Part shown: positions 34,701 to 46,857 of the stretch, in pieces
Numbering within the stretch: position 1 is the stretch's first letter
Layout of the letters: each line of letters begins with the position of its first letter
From: Melastoma dodecandrum
Taxonomy: Eukaryota > Streptophyta > Magnoliopsida > Myrtales > Melastomataceae
Direction of reading: 5' to 3'
Assembly: GCA_029817715.1 (NCBI GenBank)
Contig: JARUPY010000271.1
Coordinates: forward strand, 1,860,001 to 1,924,000
DNA length: 64,000 bases
Notes under the pieces: generated by a model
What the model was told of the DNA's origin: nothing
Database searches by the model: none
What the model saw: only the letters and a program-made list of their open reading frames with translations
Position numbers and translations under genes: made by a program

Positions 34701-36029
34701 CTTAGGGTTGGCGAGTCGACACATTCTAGAACAGCTGAAGCTGTGCAGTTTTTAAGGGAAAGGGAGCAAACTTCATGGATGCTTTCACAAACAAGATTAG
34801 CGTCGGGTACTTTTTACTGTCTGCTCGCTGGCCTTTCATATATCAGTGTTTTCTTAGTTTTAGTCTGTGTCTCTTAAGTAAAAGTTTGCATTTATTTATG
34901 CGCTGTAATATCTATTGAACAGAAGTGGAAGTAAAACCACGCTTTTCCTGTGTTCAGGTTCCCCAAATTTGGATATGCCTTACACACTAAGTGGAAGCAA
35001 GCGTCCACTCTCCATCATGGTATACTCTCTTTGGGAGATCTATCTTACCTTAGGGGAAATGTGCAGTTTTTTGGGTTCACATTTTCTCCATTATGCAGGA
35101 AACTGATCCTCTCTATTCTGACTTCAGAGGGCACAATCGTGCTCGTATTGATAATGCTTATCCGCCCGTTGTTGAAAGGTATGAATCGAAAGCATCATTT
35201 GAAGATCTAATGGAGAATGTGGGCACCTTTTCTAATTCATAGTCGGTGGTCTAGGACCACCATGGTGATGAATTATTGATGATTTTTGTTCTATATGCTA
35301 TCATCCGAGGTGGAATTTTTATATTGTTTCTTTTTATAAATGGGGTACATATTGTTTCGAGCTGCCTCGGATGAAATCTGTGCATGATAGTTCAAGGACC
35401 ACGAGAAAATCTTCAAAAAATGTAACTAAAGAGATGGCTGTGATTCTTTAGGCCGGGTCCATTCTCTCTTGGTAGCAGAATGACTAGTTTTGCACGACAA
35501 CAGCCCCAAAGCTCTGTCCATCCATTTGGTATATATTTCTGTGCTTCCAACTTTTTGTTCGATGCTCCGCAAACATAAATGGACTCTAAGATTCATGACC
35601 TACTTTGTTTTTCAGCCCATCACTATCTAGATCCGGGAAGTAGTTACCGAGTAAGACCTCAAATCATTTGTTACCCTAGTCATGCTTTTGATTTGGGAAC
35701 CCATTTTAGAAACTGATTCTTGTATCCCGTCTTTTTTAAACATATCAGGGTCCTGTAATGGCTCATGAGGTGATATTCCTCCCCTTCCCCTCTCCCAACT
35801 CAAATTCATCTCTGTGTATCCTGAGTTCCTGACTTCTCTTTTTGGCAGAGGGGAGAAGCTCCTTTCTTTACCGGCGGTCCCCTGCTTTACAGATGTAAGT
35901 ATGATTTCTTTTACTGCAACGGTTTCGTGTCGGTTGATAGCAGCAAAAATTTTCACATCATGGCCCCTTTTGTGGTCATTAACTCTACTGAATGCATGTC
36001 TCTGGCTCTTCACAGATCAATATCACTGA
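31743..36029 (+). CDS. Three-RRM hnRNP R/Q-like RNA-binding protein (LIF2-like/At2g44710-like)
   Basis: Predicted nuclear RNA-binding protein. Proposed exons: 31743-33029, 33324-33413, 33494-33730, 33844-34062, 34152-34269, 34642-34806, 34958-35019, 35099-35178, 35452-35528, 35616-35650, 35749-35769, 35849-35894 and 36016-36029, all in phase, about 816 residues. The start MPPKRTCAAG is chosen over an upstream in-frame ATG at 31635 because family members begin MPPR/K. The first 350 residues are acidic with a basic patch (KVVKVVKKRVPKKEV). RRM1 begins at about 364 (TEIFIGGLAKDASENDVWKV), RRM2 at about 443 (DTIFLGNINK, NRGFAFVELE) and RRM3 at about 539 (SVYAEFIPSSWNEG, KDFAFVNFRDREAAV). The C-terminus is Arg/Ser/Gly-rich. 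The last four small exons rest only on splice signals and phase, so the end could differ. Confidence 0.88.
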
Positions 36030-37243
36030 ACAAGATATTTGGCACTGTCTGGGTGTGTTGCGTGTCCATTAACCAAACCGACAGGACATGGGAGCATCAT
36101 AGTTAGTCGTTCCTATCAGGTGTAGGTGAAAGTTTTTTGCATAGAAAATCATGTAAAGCAAAAGAAGCCCTGTTCTATCGAGGCAGAACAGTTGTGAATA
36201 TGTTTTTTCTGAAAGCCAGTGTTGTCCAGAGGGTGTCCCGGCTTCTACTCATAAGAATCTTAATAAATGGCTCACATCTTAACTTAAGCCGTTGGAGTCG
36301 AGGATTTTGTCAAATGAGGGAGTCAACCCTTTACCTAGTGCTATCACGGCCGAGAGGTAACCTACTGTCATTACTACCACCTTCGAGTAAGTATTGCCGG
36401 GTTTCAGGCAATGGTCGGAGTTGTGGTTCCCTCCAGAGGTGTTTAGGAGGATGACGTTTGGGACCAGAAAGCCTCCCTGTTCCCCGAAAACAACCTTGTC
36501 AGAAGCCACTTTATGCACCTCCAAGTATCGAGCTTTGATCGAGGGTAATGCTTACTGTCAAAACTTCACACAAGTTCACATCAAGGATTCCGGTCGGAAA
36601 CGTCCAGCCATGGTTGCCCCATCGAAAGCCGGCGAAACAATATTTGCTGGGATGAAACCATGTTTTTAACGTTTGAAAGTTTCCCAAATAACACAGCTGA
36701 CAATAACAGCGAACAGCCAAACACGCATGGTTCCTGCTAGCCGTGTGCTGTCACTACCTCTTGGGGACATCATCCCATACCTCGAGTTACCAATTTCTGC
36801 TCATGGCAAAATCGGCTGTCGGCTACTGCATCGTTTGTCAGCTGTTATGATCCACCAGAAGGATCATCATCGAGCAGCTTAGCAACCATTGGAAACTAAT
36901 CAACCTAGTGATACAGCCCTCCATGTGACCAAAATCATCGGAAGCGATTGGAAAATGTTGTCCAAGGTGAATAGTGAATATTTTCCCCGGGGAGCTTCGA
37001 TCAGTTGAGGCCAACACTCGATTTTTGTGCGATGAATGTGAGTGATGGATCAAAAAATGCCAAGACAGTTGAGACTTTCATAGGGATGTTTTATGCTGAA
37101 GTACAGTAGAAATGGAAGATGAAAACGTACATGAAAGGAAACGTAGAGGCACGGAAATACGCGAATCAATCCTTAAAGAGATTTTATTTTAAAAGAGACT
37201 AAAGTAAAGCATCTTTCCCATCTTCGAAGCGGATTCGCCGGTA
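36030..37243. other. Unassigned region between the hnRNP-like and phytocyanin genes
   Basis: Base composition is less AT-rich than other gaps and both strands have short ORFs. None shows a domain or exon pattern I recognise. A minus-strand ORF ending near 36669 carries a hydrophobic stretch (MRVWLFAVIVSCVIWETFK), but nothing supports it as a gene. Confidence 0.35.
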
Positions 37244-37844
37244 TTAGTACCACCCGGTGGACTTGTGGCCTTTCTTGGCAGGGGAAGGTGCAGGTGCGTG
37301 AGTCTTTGCATGGACACTAGCCTTCATGCGGGCTGCTGCAATGTGAAACACGGGTGCAGGACCAGGAGCATGGGGCTTTGGTGCTTGAGTTGCGGGGGCT
37401 GGGACCACGTCGATGACGAGCTTCTGGTGAAACATTGCACAGTGCTGCCCGACGCCGCAGATGTACCACTTCTTCCCTGGTGTCTGGAGCTCGACGATGT
37501 CGTTGCCGGATGTCATGGCCTCATTTGCTGGAGGGATGGTGCAGTCCTTGAACGCAGTCCCATTCACCTTGAAAACGTCGTGCTCCGGAGGAGTGTATTT
37601 GAACACTGGAAGAAGCATCTTTATAAGACGAATGTCCTTGAGATGGAAAGAAAAGAGAGCGAAACGAATAAGTACCAAGCCGGTCTCCGACGTGGAAGAC
37701 CTTGTCCTTGGCCCAAGCCTGGTAATCGAAGTTGATCGTCCACCCTTTGCTGTCTCCAACCACGTAATCTTTCGCCACCACGGCAAATGGGAAGAGTAGA
37801 AGCACCGACGCGATTGTTGCCAAGACGAGCTTGTCCAAGGCCAT
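37244..37844 (-). CDS. Phytocyanin, stellacyanin/mavicyanin-like blue copper protein
   Basis: A secreted or membrane-linked small copper protein thought to act in redox reactions at the cell surface. Two exons, 37676-37844 and 37244-37605, joined in phase to about 176 residues. The usual single phytocyanin intron position is kept. MALDKLVLATIASVLLLFPF is a signal peptide, cleaved near VVAKDYVVG. The plastocyanin-like domain shows DYVVGDSKGW, the first His ligand in PPEHDVFKVN, then Cys and His in WYICGVGQHC, with Gln of HQKLVIDV in the axial position, which is typical of stellacyanins. A Pro/Ala/His-rich tail (about 45 residues) follows. It lacks an obvious hydrophobic GPI signal. An upstream ATG at 37934 in another frame is not needed. 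Confidence 0.92.
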
Positions 37845-39520
37845 CTTTTTCTTTTTTCCTGCAAACACGCCTCCGGATTTACCTATGAATAGATTGAAAC
37901 TGATGCTTGTGATAGAAGTGTGCATCGTCGGCATCTATTTATAGAGACAAAAGAACCGAATTGATCGGTGCCTCGTAAACCTTGTCCCGGGGCGGGCTGG
38001 CCGGCGATCCGACCCATACTACGTCACGCTCATGTAACGAAAACGAAAAACCTCTAAGCTCACAAAGAAGGTTGGGAAGTCCGCTCCAGTCATTTCGGCA
38101 GCAAGGTGATGACTTTTCCGTCGCCGTTGATCCCAATACTGTGCTATAGAAATTATTAGGCATAACATACATGCATTTACCACTTTTCTAATTTAAGTAA
38201 TACTTCTTAATTATATGATTTGTTTATAGAAAAATATAATTACCATATCGAAGTATCCCATACATATTTTTATGCTAATAATTTATTATTTGAACATAAA
38301 TTTGCACAATGAATATTTTTATATGTTTAAATTGATAAGGTGTTAAAATGTCAAACAATTCTGATAAATACAGTAAAAATAAACAATACATAAATTGAAT
38401 TTTTAGTTTAAATTTGTGATAACGAGCTTCGTCCAAATTAAGTTCGGCGAGAAAATATTTTGCGATTCATGACACTCATTTTTTAAATTCCTAAAATAAT
38501 GCATTGACTAGATTTTATAAAAGATGAGTTCGCTCTTAAGAAATTTAGTATTTATAGAGCCAAGTTCGCCTTCCCTGAGCGAAACACGAGTATCGTCAAT
38601 CGACATTTTAAAAGTCGGAGTTCACATCACTTAAAAGTTTTTTTAAGATTTTTTTACCAAGCTCAACTTTTTAGCCGAGTTTGTGAAATTTCAATAGTAA
38701 ACACACTAAAACACGAAATTATGCCTTTTTATTATTTTTTCAACAATATGTATCATATTTAATGGTAATTGAAAAAAATTAAGATTGTATGTTATAAATA
38801 AACAATTGAAGGGAATTAATTTTAAATTAGGAAAGCGTGCGCCCAATAATTTCCCCTAAAAAAGTTGAAATTATGATAGAAAAATTAAATATTTTGTGTA
38901 TTATGGCTACAAAAGAAAAGGAGAGGAAAAGACGATGAAATCTCCAGTACGTAACAAATTAATCATCATTGCTTACGAAACCCTTAAACCCCGAGGCCGA
39001 CAAAAACCTCAGCCGCCGACGCCGACGAGTCCGTCGTTTCGGCCGGACTTGTCGTAAAAGGGGTTAGTTCCGCTTCCGATTTTCTGCTTATCCCTTCGTT
39101 GAGCGGTGGGCTTTTCCTTGGTCTTTTTGTTCGTATGCGTGGGGACTTTAGGGATTAGGCAGAAGGACCTTAGCTTTAGGGCTCGACAATGTGCTATAAT
39201 TAGACGTGGCTGGCTATCCGGGAAGCATGATGGTAGGAATCGTGGCTTAACGCGGACCGAAGTTAATTCGGAGATGATTTGGTTGAGAATTGGTGACGAG
39301 ACTGAGTTGTGGTAGAGTGTAAAGGGGTGGCGGAGGACTCGTGGTCCGTTTTTTTTTTAACTTCGTAGGGTTTGGTTGAAGGGTGATGGCTGTTTCCAGA
39401 GGATTGAATCGTTGGTCAAAAGCGGACTTGTGTTCCTCGTGATTTATGATTTTTTTTTTGCCGCAGCTGAGAGGCATATTTTCTGGGTTCCTAAGTTATC
39501 TTGCCAGACGCAGCTTTTAC
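37845..39520. other. Divergent promoter region of the phytocyanin and NOM1 genes
   Basis: Left part is the promoter and leader of the minus-strand phytocyanin. The centre (38170-38900) is very AT-rich. From about 38975 a likely transcribed leader of NOM1 begins (AAACCCTTAAACCCC followed by GCCGCCGACGCCGACG). No separate gene seen. Confidence 0.45.
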
Positions 39521-42500
39521 ATGGGTAAGGATTTACCGTGGGGCTGTTGTTGCCATTGTGTTTCTCTTACGTGCGGGTATTGATCCTTGTGGCCTTCTGC
39601 GTGCAGAGGAAACGGGCGCTGCGAAGTCACGCCGTGAAAAGCGGAAGGAAGCTAGATTGGCCATTAAGCAGAACAAACATCACTCATGGATGCAACAGCA
39701 AGTTAATAAGGTGTGAAATTGTACTTTTTTCCTTTTCTTTGTCCTTTTTCTTTTTTTAACCTCGATGAACCATGTGATTGATGTGAATAAACTAAAATGC
39801 TATCAGAAAGAAAAGAAGATGATGAAGGGAAAGATGGTAGTTACCAATAATGGTGATCATTTCTCGTCTCAAATCCCAACAGAAGTGCAGTCGGGAGATA
39901 GCGATTATAATTTTGGCGTGGAATTGGACATTTTGGAAAATCAGGATAATGAGGATCTTCACCTCAAACCATTGCCCATTGAGCACACTGAATCACCAAA
40001 AGCGAAGAAGTTAAAGAAAAGTTTAAGGAAAAGGCTAACAAAGTTTGAGGAATATCTCCAGAAGGATATTGGGAAACTTTCCCAGTCTGCCGAGGCAGAC
40101 TTAAAACTGGAAAAGAAATTGGCAAAGAAGCTCAAGGTGAAGGCTAGTCGGTTAGGTGGTGTGGATGATGGCATGAACTTGTTATTTGGAGGGCTTCCTT
40201 CCATTCTTGAGGAAGAAACACCACTTGGAATGGCTGAAAGAACTCTGCAGAAGAAAAAGAAACGGGTTAAGCAGACCCACATGCACGGCGTTGAGGAGGT
40301 TGATGATGCAAATGGTGGAGACGCTACAGTGGTCAAATCATCCTCTCCTGATACAGAATTAGGAGAATCTCCTTCAGAGCCCATTAAAAAGAAAGGTAGA
40401 AAGAGACAGCACATGCAAGAGGATAGTGACGTCAACTCGAGTGCCCACAAATCTGAACATGTAGAAGCAGGATCAGGTGTCCCACAGGAATCTTCAACAC
40501 CAACCTCTTTGGGTGGTAATGTGAAGTACATACCGCCTCATTTAAGAGTGTGTGCCAGAAGTGAATCAAAAGAGAATGCACAATTTCGTAAAAGGCTACG
40601 AGGCATGCAACTGCAGTTCCCTCAGCTTCCATCTAATACTGTTTGTCCAGTGTTCTTACTTCCTGAAAACATTGCAGGTCTTCTGAATAGGCTTTCTGAA
40701 TCTAATGTGGAGTCCATTACTGGAGAGGTGTCTTCAATCTATCACGTATGTCTTTGCAATTTGCAATGCTTTGAGAAACTCCTAAAAGTTTATTATTTGC
40801 TACCTTAAGAGATAGAACATAGCAATTAATGAAGTGTAAATGTGTACCACATTCACTTGTGAACTGTCCTTTATAGAGATGAGTAATTTTTTATTGTGGG
40901 GTATTCTTGGGGCGACTTGCCATGCACTGGAATAAGTTCCTTTTTTCTGCTGTCTTGGACATGGATTGTCCGCAATGATGTTATTTCATTCTCATAGTCG
41001 GCTTAGCCATTTTTGTCCTTGGGGAAAGTGTTCCATTTTGTATAGTGGGTCTCGGTTTTCCATTTCTCAAGTCCTGCCTGCATAGGAGTTGTTTTTTGTA
41101 AGAAGAAAGATATCTTGTTCCTATGGGTAATTCTTTCCGGCCTTTATGCAGTCAATTGTGCGCAGTGTTGCAACAGAAATCACAATTGAGGAGGTTTTAG
41201 CATCTTGCGCTGGAGGTCCTCGTGGAAATGAACAGTTGAGATTACTTACTTGGCTTCATCTCTTGATGTTGATCCGATTGATATCCATTAATTACCCTCT
41301 TCCTTTAATGAAAAGAAAGCCGTTCACGTGCATTTTTGTTTAATTGCATGCTCTTAACATTGTTTTCTTGTTTAAGAAGTTGTGGGCCAACATTTAGAAG
41401 TCATGCCGTAATCATAGGCTTGCATGACCTGTGTTGGAGTGCTTATTCATGTTTGCTATTTGCAAGCAATTTTATTAAATTAGTATATGGGAACAACTGG
41501 TTGAATCATTTCATTCTTTACTTGCCATTCTTCATTGTAAAACTAAACACTAATCAGGATGTTTCATCTTGACCGCCTGATCCTTCATGTGGCATGACAG
41601 CTCCAATTTTACTTTATATTTGACCCTTTGCTTGTCTTGTCTCTGAAGGTATGCCGCTGTTTTTGCTTCTTTTGTTGCGGGCATGTCTTGTCTGGTCGGC
41701 ATGGACTTCAGTGCAAAGCTATTGGCCTCGCTCGCTAATTACTTCGAGGTGCACAGCTTTTTGTTTCAGTTAGTGTCCTCTATTTTTGGTTGTCTGAAAT
41801 AAAATTTGCTGTCACTTATCTGTTGTCTGTACTTTGGACCTGTATCTGGCCATACCAATCCTGCCAGATATCAGAAGAGAACGATGGACAGGAACTTTGT
41901 TATTGTCTGCCTTTGTATTCATAACCATCTCATCTGTGCTGGATACATATTTATGATCCCCTTTTTCCTTGTTCCAGAATGAATACCTGAAGGAGGATAA
42001 TCTCTCTCTTCGGAACCTTACCCTCCTGCTTTCCTACATTTGTATATTTGGAGTTTGCTCAAGGTGTGCATTCTGTTTATAAAATTTAAAGACAACTTAC
42101 ATCGATCTGCAGCAACAGACGGTGTTAGTGCATTGATCTTTTGATAAAATGACTAATATTTTTAACTGTTATTGGGAGAAAAAGAATAAAGAAGAGAGAA
42201 AGCTTCGGTAGTATTTAAGTTCTTTACTGCCATATTTCAGTAGAAGTGATGCTATTGTGTTTAGTGTTCTTTCCCTGTTTTTTGGTAGTGAAGGATAGAT
42301 AGCATTAGATAATCGTTTGGGGTGAGTTCTTTCCCTTTGTTGTGAATCATTTACAGCAATTGCTTTGGTATTTGCCCAGTGATCTCATATACGACTTTAT
42401 GGCCGTCTTGAGCCAACGATTGACCGAGATTGATGTGTCCACTATTTTGAGTATTCTAGAGTGTAAGTCTTTCCTTCATCATTTTTTTCCTCATATTCGT

Positions 42501-44184
42501 ATCAATTGTTACTTGGCTAAATGTTCGTCCTATGTAGTGCCGAATCTCATATCTTTTGACCCCATGTAGGATTTAAGTGAGTGGCTAAATTGCTGGGGTC
42601 TTGTATCAATTGACCAATGCTGTTCATGATTGTTGAATTAAATAATTGTAAATCTGATGTCGTTGCTTAATATCTAGGTTGTGGAATGAGAATAAGAGCT
42701 GATGATCCTACTGCCATGAAGAACTTTGTCATCAGTGTTCAGAACAGGGTGAATGAGTTGAAGGCCACCTCTGCTGGTGAAAAGAAAGATGTCAACAGTA
42801 AACGGGTGATTTCCTTCTCCTTTGTTTCAAAAGTGGAAAGAAAACTCAGCCATTTTTTGTTTACTGTTTTTGGTTTTGCTGGATAATATATTCATAGATG
42901 GAGTTCATGCTGGAAGCTATTTGTGATATAAAGAACAATAATAAAAGGAGTAAAGAGGAACCAACCCCCCATACTCGGATTAAGAAGTGGTTACAAAAGG
43001 TTGAGTTTATTTATTTATTTTTTTGTCGATTTTAGAACTCTTGATTTATGTTTCTTTTTTTGGTTTTGGCTGCTTCAATGAACACATTGATACTCCTTTT
43101 CCAGTTGGGCATAGAGAATGTTTTACTTCGTGGGATTAAGTGGAGTAAGCTGCTTGATCCTGATAAGAAGGGCCAGTGGTGGTTGTCTGGTCCAGTGGCC
43201 GTGACGACAGACGTTGTTGCTGAGGTCGCAAACACAATTGACAAAGAGAATGCCGAGGCACAAAAGATGCTCCAGCTTGCCTCCTCCCAGAGGATGAACA
43301 CTGACGCAAGGAGAGCAATATTCTGTATAATAATGAGTGGAGAGGATTACATTGATGCCTTTGAGAAACTTCTACGGTTGGATTTACCCGGAAAGCAGGT
43401 GACTTTTTCGTTTATTTTATTAGAACTCCTTACCCTACTGAAGGTTGCTTTGACCATAATCTTTGGGAGATGTAATTTAGCGATTCTCACTGGGAGTTCT
43501 TGGTTTCAGGACAGGGAGATTATGCGGGTTCTCATCGAGTGCTGTTTGCAGGAGAAAGTGTTTAACAAATACTACGTCGCTCTGGCTTCTAAGCTGTGTG
43601 AACATGATAAGAACCACAAGTTCACTCTGCAGGTACCTCTCCTTTTTTACCTTCTTAAAATGAAATTTTAATAAGTGGAACAAAATGTCCAAATATCCAA
43701 GATTGGTGTCTGCGTGGATTTCGGTGTATTGCTCTTGATTTGATCCTGTTTCTTACACGTTTGACTCGCCCTCTGATTGTGATCTGTCGACTGTTGACAG
43801 TTTTGCTTGTGGGATCATTTCAAAGAGTTGGACTCCATGACTCTAGCGAGGTCCATGCATCTGGCGAAATTTGTCGCGGAGATGCTCTCTTCTTTCAATC
43901 TATCAGCCGCGGTTGTGAAGACGGTTGACTTCAGCAATGCCGGACAACTCACACCGAAACAGATCATGCACTTCCGGATGCTCTTTGACGCTATATTTCA
44001 GTACCCGGATAATCTCATCTGGAATGTGTTCACCCGCATTGCAGTAAGTCCGGAGCTGGAAGTTTTGCGACACGGGATCGAGTTTTTTGTCAGAGAGCAC
44101 GTTGTGAGCGCCAACAAAGCCCTTGCTGGAAAATTTAAGCACCTTAAGAAAGCACTAAGCAATATTGAGGGGATTCTCATGTGA
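39521..44184 (+). CDS. NOM1: Nucleolar MIF4G and MA3 domain protein (NOM1/SGD1 homologue)
   Basis: Nucleolar scaffold required in yeast for 18S rRNA maturation, where it recruits an RNA helicase. Twelve coding exons: 39521-39524, 39607-39710, 39807-40745, 41152-41234, 41649-41748, 41978-42063, 42380-42462, 42678-42805, 42898-42999, 43105-43398, 43510-43632 and 43801-44184. Phases are continuous over about 809 residues. The start codon exon is only ATGG. It splices to EETGAAKSRREKRKEARLAI, the basic N-terminus expected for the family. A Lys-rich acidic region leads to VKYIPPHLR. The MIF4G domain runs from about residue 325 (LLNRLSESNVESI, SLRNLTLLLSYICIFGV, DDPTAMKNFVISVQNRVNEL) to about 525. 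The MA3 domain begins at about 613 (MNTDARRAIFCIIMSGEDYI). Large exon 3 carries the low-complexity region. Confidence 0.93.
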
Positions 44185-45246
44185 TGTGATCCTTCCTATT
44201 TATTTTGTGTATATCTCCAAATCCAATTTTGCAGATCAAACCATGTAAACTTAGGTTGGAGAAACGAATTTTGCTCACGGAGAGACAATGAAGTGTCGTC
44301 CAATAAAGCAAGAAGAACTCGTAAGAATCTAACCATTCGTTGAAAGAGTAACGATAGAAAAAGGGCAAATACCGTAAATTATGTTTCCCATCGTGGCTTG
44401 GTCCTGAAGACCTTGGCTGCTGCAACCATGTTACTGAGCGCCTAGCTTGTCTATTTGGATGACATTGCTGCTAGCAATCTCAAGATCCTCCACCTCGTCT
44501 ATTGGCAATTCTCTATGAGTAGGTTTATATATTAGTTTGAGTTCATTTCTCTATCCACTTGGGACTTGGATTTACCCCTTTGCATCAACAAAGAGCTCCC
44601 CTAGAGTTACTGATCAGGACGCCCAAAAGGGTTCGCGCTCAACCGTCGGATTCTGCCAATTTAGTTAGATGCAGGTACATTACAGAGACAGGTGGAATGA
44701 GTTTCTATATCTCCAGGCCATAGCGTCTACTACATCCCACAGAGACAGGCATGATTCAATCGCTGAAAGCAAAGAATAAAGTGCATCAGTTCCATTAGCG
44801 GGACAAACAACACACTCTACAGAAACGCGCATTTCCACGCTCAAATTACTCAAAACGACAACAACTGGGAGACCAAGCCATGTGCCACGCCTCATTCGCC
44901 GATCTAAACAACACAAAACGAGAAAAGGAAGGGAATCAAGGCGCGCTCACAGATAACAGAGAGAAAAACCGACGGAGAACTGATCGATGTTCGCTAATTA
45001 GCCATGCTAACAGCCAAAAACATATAGATGCAAACGCAGTGGGAGAAATAAATAAATAAAATCTTTCGTAGAAACTAAAACTATTGAGGAGAAAAAAAAC
45101 ACAGTAATCACATCTTTTTTTTTATTAAATGTTGGCCAAAACATGACACCCGCGTTTTTATTTCACGCTGACTAATAGTTTTAACTCTCTAAAGGGATTT
45201 TTTCTAAAAAAATTACAAATTCCCACTAATTGATGGATGATTAAGA
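44185..45246. other. Convergent 3' flanks of NOM1 and VAPYRIN
   Basis: Expected 3' UTRs. The minus ORF at 44680-44916 has no family resemblance. A poly-T/A-rich stretch occurs near 45110-45130. No RNA gene recognised. Confidence 0.4.
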
Positions 45247-46857
45247 TCAAGTGACTGCGATTTGCATGGACGCGTCTAAGCTTCCTCGGACCGTTTTCCT
45301 CCTAACGTGTTTGTTCGCCTTTAGTTCATGGTCCGTGGTGCGACCTACTCCCCCGTTGATCTTGCCCCGGAATGCCGGTAATGCTCCCCCCGTCTCCCCT
45401 GCTGACCCTTTGGTTGCGCCGCCGTGTACCAGCATCCTCTTGATGCCCGTGTAATCGAGCGACTCGGCAATATGTCGAGCGGTCAGGCCTTTATTCGTCC
45501 GTAACCTGACGTCGGCCCCCTTCTTCACGAGGAGTTCCACGACATCGGTGTGGCCTGACTCTGTTGCGCAGTGTAGGGCGGTGTAGCCGTCCCTGTCCTT
45601 TTTGTCGATGTCGATGCCTTTCTCGATCAGGATCCGGATGACGTCCACGTGTCCCTTGAAGGAAGCCCTGTGCAGGGCCGTCCACCCGTTCTGATCCCTG
45701 CCGTTGATCGAGGCTCCACACTCAAGGACCCTCATTACGGCATTCGAGTCCCCTTTTCTTGCCGCGGCAAGGAGGATTTCCCCCAGCCCGAGCGTGTCCA
45801 GGAGCCTGACATGACCGTGTTCAGCGGCCATGTCATAGGCTGTTTTCCCAGCTCTGTTGCGGATGTCCTTGTTTGCTCCCTTCTGCAGTAAAAGCTGCAC
45901 AATGGACTCATCACCTAAGCTTGCCGCAACATGCAGAGGCGTTTCCCCTTCCCCACCATCGCCTAGGTCGGTCCTCGCACCATGGTTCAGGAGGATTTTC
46001 ACGCAATCTCTCCGCCTCTCTTCAATTGCTATGTGTAGTGCTGTCTTACCGTCTCTGTTCCGTTCATCGACTTCTGCTCCCTTTTCCAGGAGTAGCTTCA
46101 GAATATCAGTGTGTCCTCCATACACGGCAAGGTGAATTGGCCCTCTGGTGGACATCTCGGACCTATTGGTGCTAGCCCCTCGAGCCAATAAGAGCTCGGA
46201 GATCAAAGCTTCCCCTCTAGCAACAGCAGCCTCCAAAGGAGACCTGTTTAGACCAGTAGCCTCGATGTCAGGCTCAAACTCAAGAAGCAGCTGCACGAGG
46301 TCAGCTCTGCCTGCCTCGATGGCCAAGTGAAGCAGCGTGTTCCCATGCTCGTCGACTGAATCGGCCGACCTCCACTCAGGATCACTCTGCTCAAGGACCT
46401 CCCTAACCTCATCCATACAACCATCAGCCACTAGCTGAGCCAACACTCCGGATCCCACGAACACGACCTTCAACCCGGTGTCTATAAAAACCTGCTTCTT
46501 CTTCGCTGTAAACCAGTCGCTCTGGACAGAATCATGGCTCAAATTCCTCGACGAAGCCGCTCCAGGAACAACAACACTGTGGAGGAAGAATGAGTCGTCG
46601 CAGCGAGGATACATATGGGGGACGGTCGAGTTCGCTGGAAGGTTATAAACGATCTCGACCAGCAACTCCCCAAGAGGGGGTATGATCCCAGACTGCGGCC
46701 TTATCATGTAACGGCCCTTCTTGTCGGGTTCGAGCTTAAAAGCAACGGGCATGGTGTGCATAACGTTGCGGAGGGTGACCTCCCCGAAACATTTCCGGCC
46801 TGGCTCGATCCGGACGGCGACGACGATCGATGGATGGAAACTGATAAGCCGGTCCAT
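45247..46857 (-). CDS. VPY: VAPYRIN, MSP-domain plus ankyrin-repeat protein of root symbiosis
   Basis: A single uninterrupted ORF of 536 residues that matches the whole length of VAPYRIN. This protein is required for entry and arbuscule formation by mycorrhizal fungi, and in legumes for rhizobial infection. The N-terminus [20 protein letters not shown] is the start of the VAP/major-sperm-protein domain (about residues 1-125; [34 protein letters not shown]). The linker [20 protein letters not shown] is family-specific. About ten ankyrin repeats run from about 165 to 480 ([80 protein letters not shown]). The tail is basic and divergent. No frame break, so the gene is probably functional. The start is the first ATG and agrees with family N-termini. 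Confidence 0.95.
   Translation of the reverse strand: MDRLISFHPSIVVAVRIEPGRKCFGEVTLRNVMHTMPVAFKLEPDKKGRYMIRPQSGIIPPLGELLVEIVYNLPANSTVPHMYPRCDDSFFLHSVVVPGAASSRNLSHDSVQSDWFTAKKKQVFIDTGLKVVFVGSGVLAQLVADGCMDEVREVLEQSDPEWRSADSVDEHGNTLLHLAIEAGRADLVQLLLEFEPDIEATGLNRSPLEAAVARGEALISELLLARGASTNRSEMSTRGPIHLAVYGGHTDILKLLLEKGAEVDERNRDGKTALHIAIEERRRDCVKILLNHGARTDLGDGGEGETPLHVAASLGDESIVQLLLQKGANKDIRNRAGKTAYDMAAEHGHVRLLDTLGLGEILLAAARKGDSNAVMRVLECGASINGRDQNGWTALHRASFKGHVDVIRILIEKGIDIDKKDRDGYTALHCATESGHTDVVELLVKKGADVRLRTNKGLTARHIAESLDYTGIKRMLVHGGATKGSAGETGGALPAFRGKINGGVGRTTDHELKANKHVRRKTVRGSLDASMQIAVT

Noticed and set aside
36279..36720. Minus-strand ORFs of 81 and 69 codons between the hnRNP-like and phytocyanin genes
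   Set aside because: No known domain, no start context or splice partners, and no codon pattern distinguishing them from chance.
45857..46175. Plus-strand ORFs of 92-100 codons across VAPYRIN
   Set aside because: Antisense shadows of the ankyrin-repeat coding sequence.
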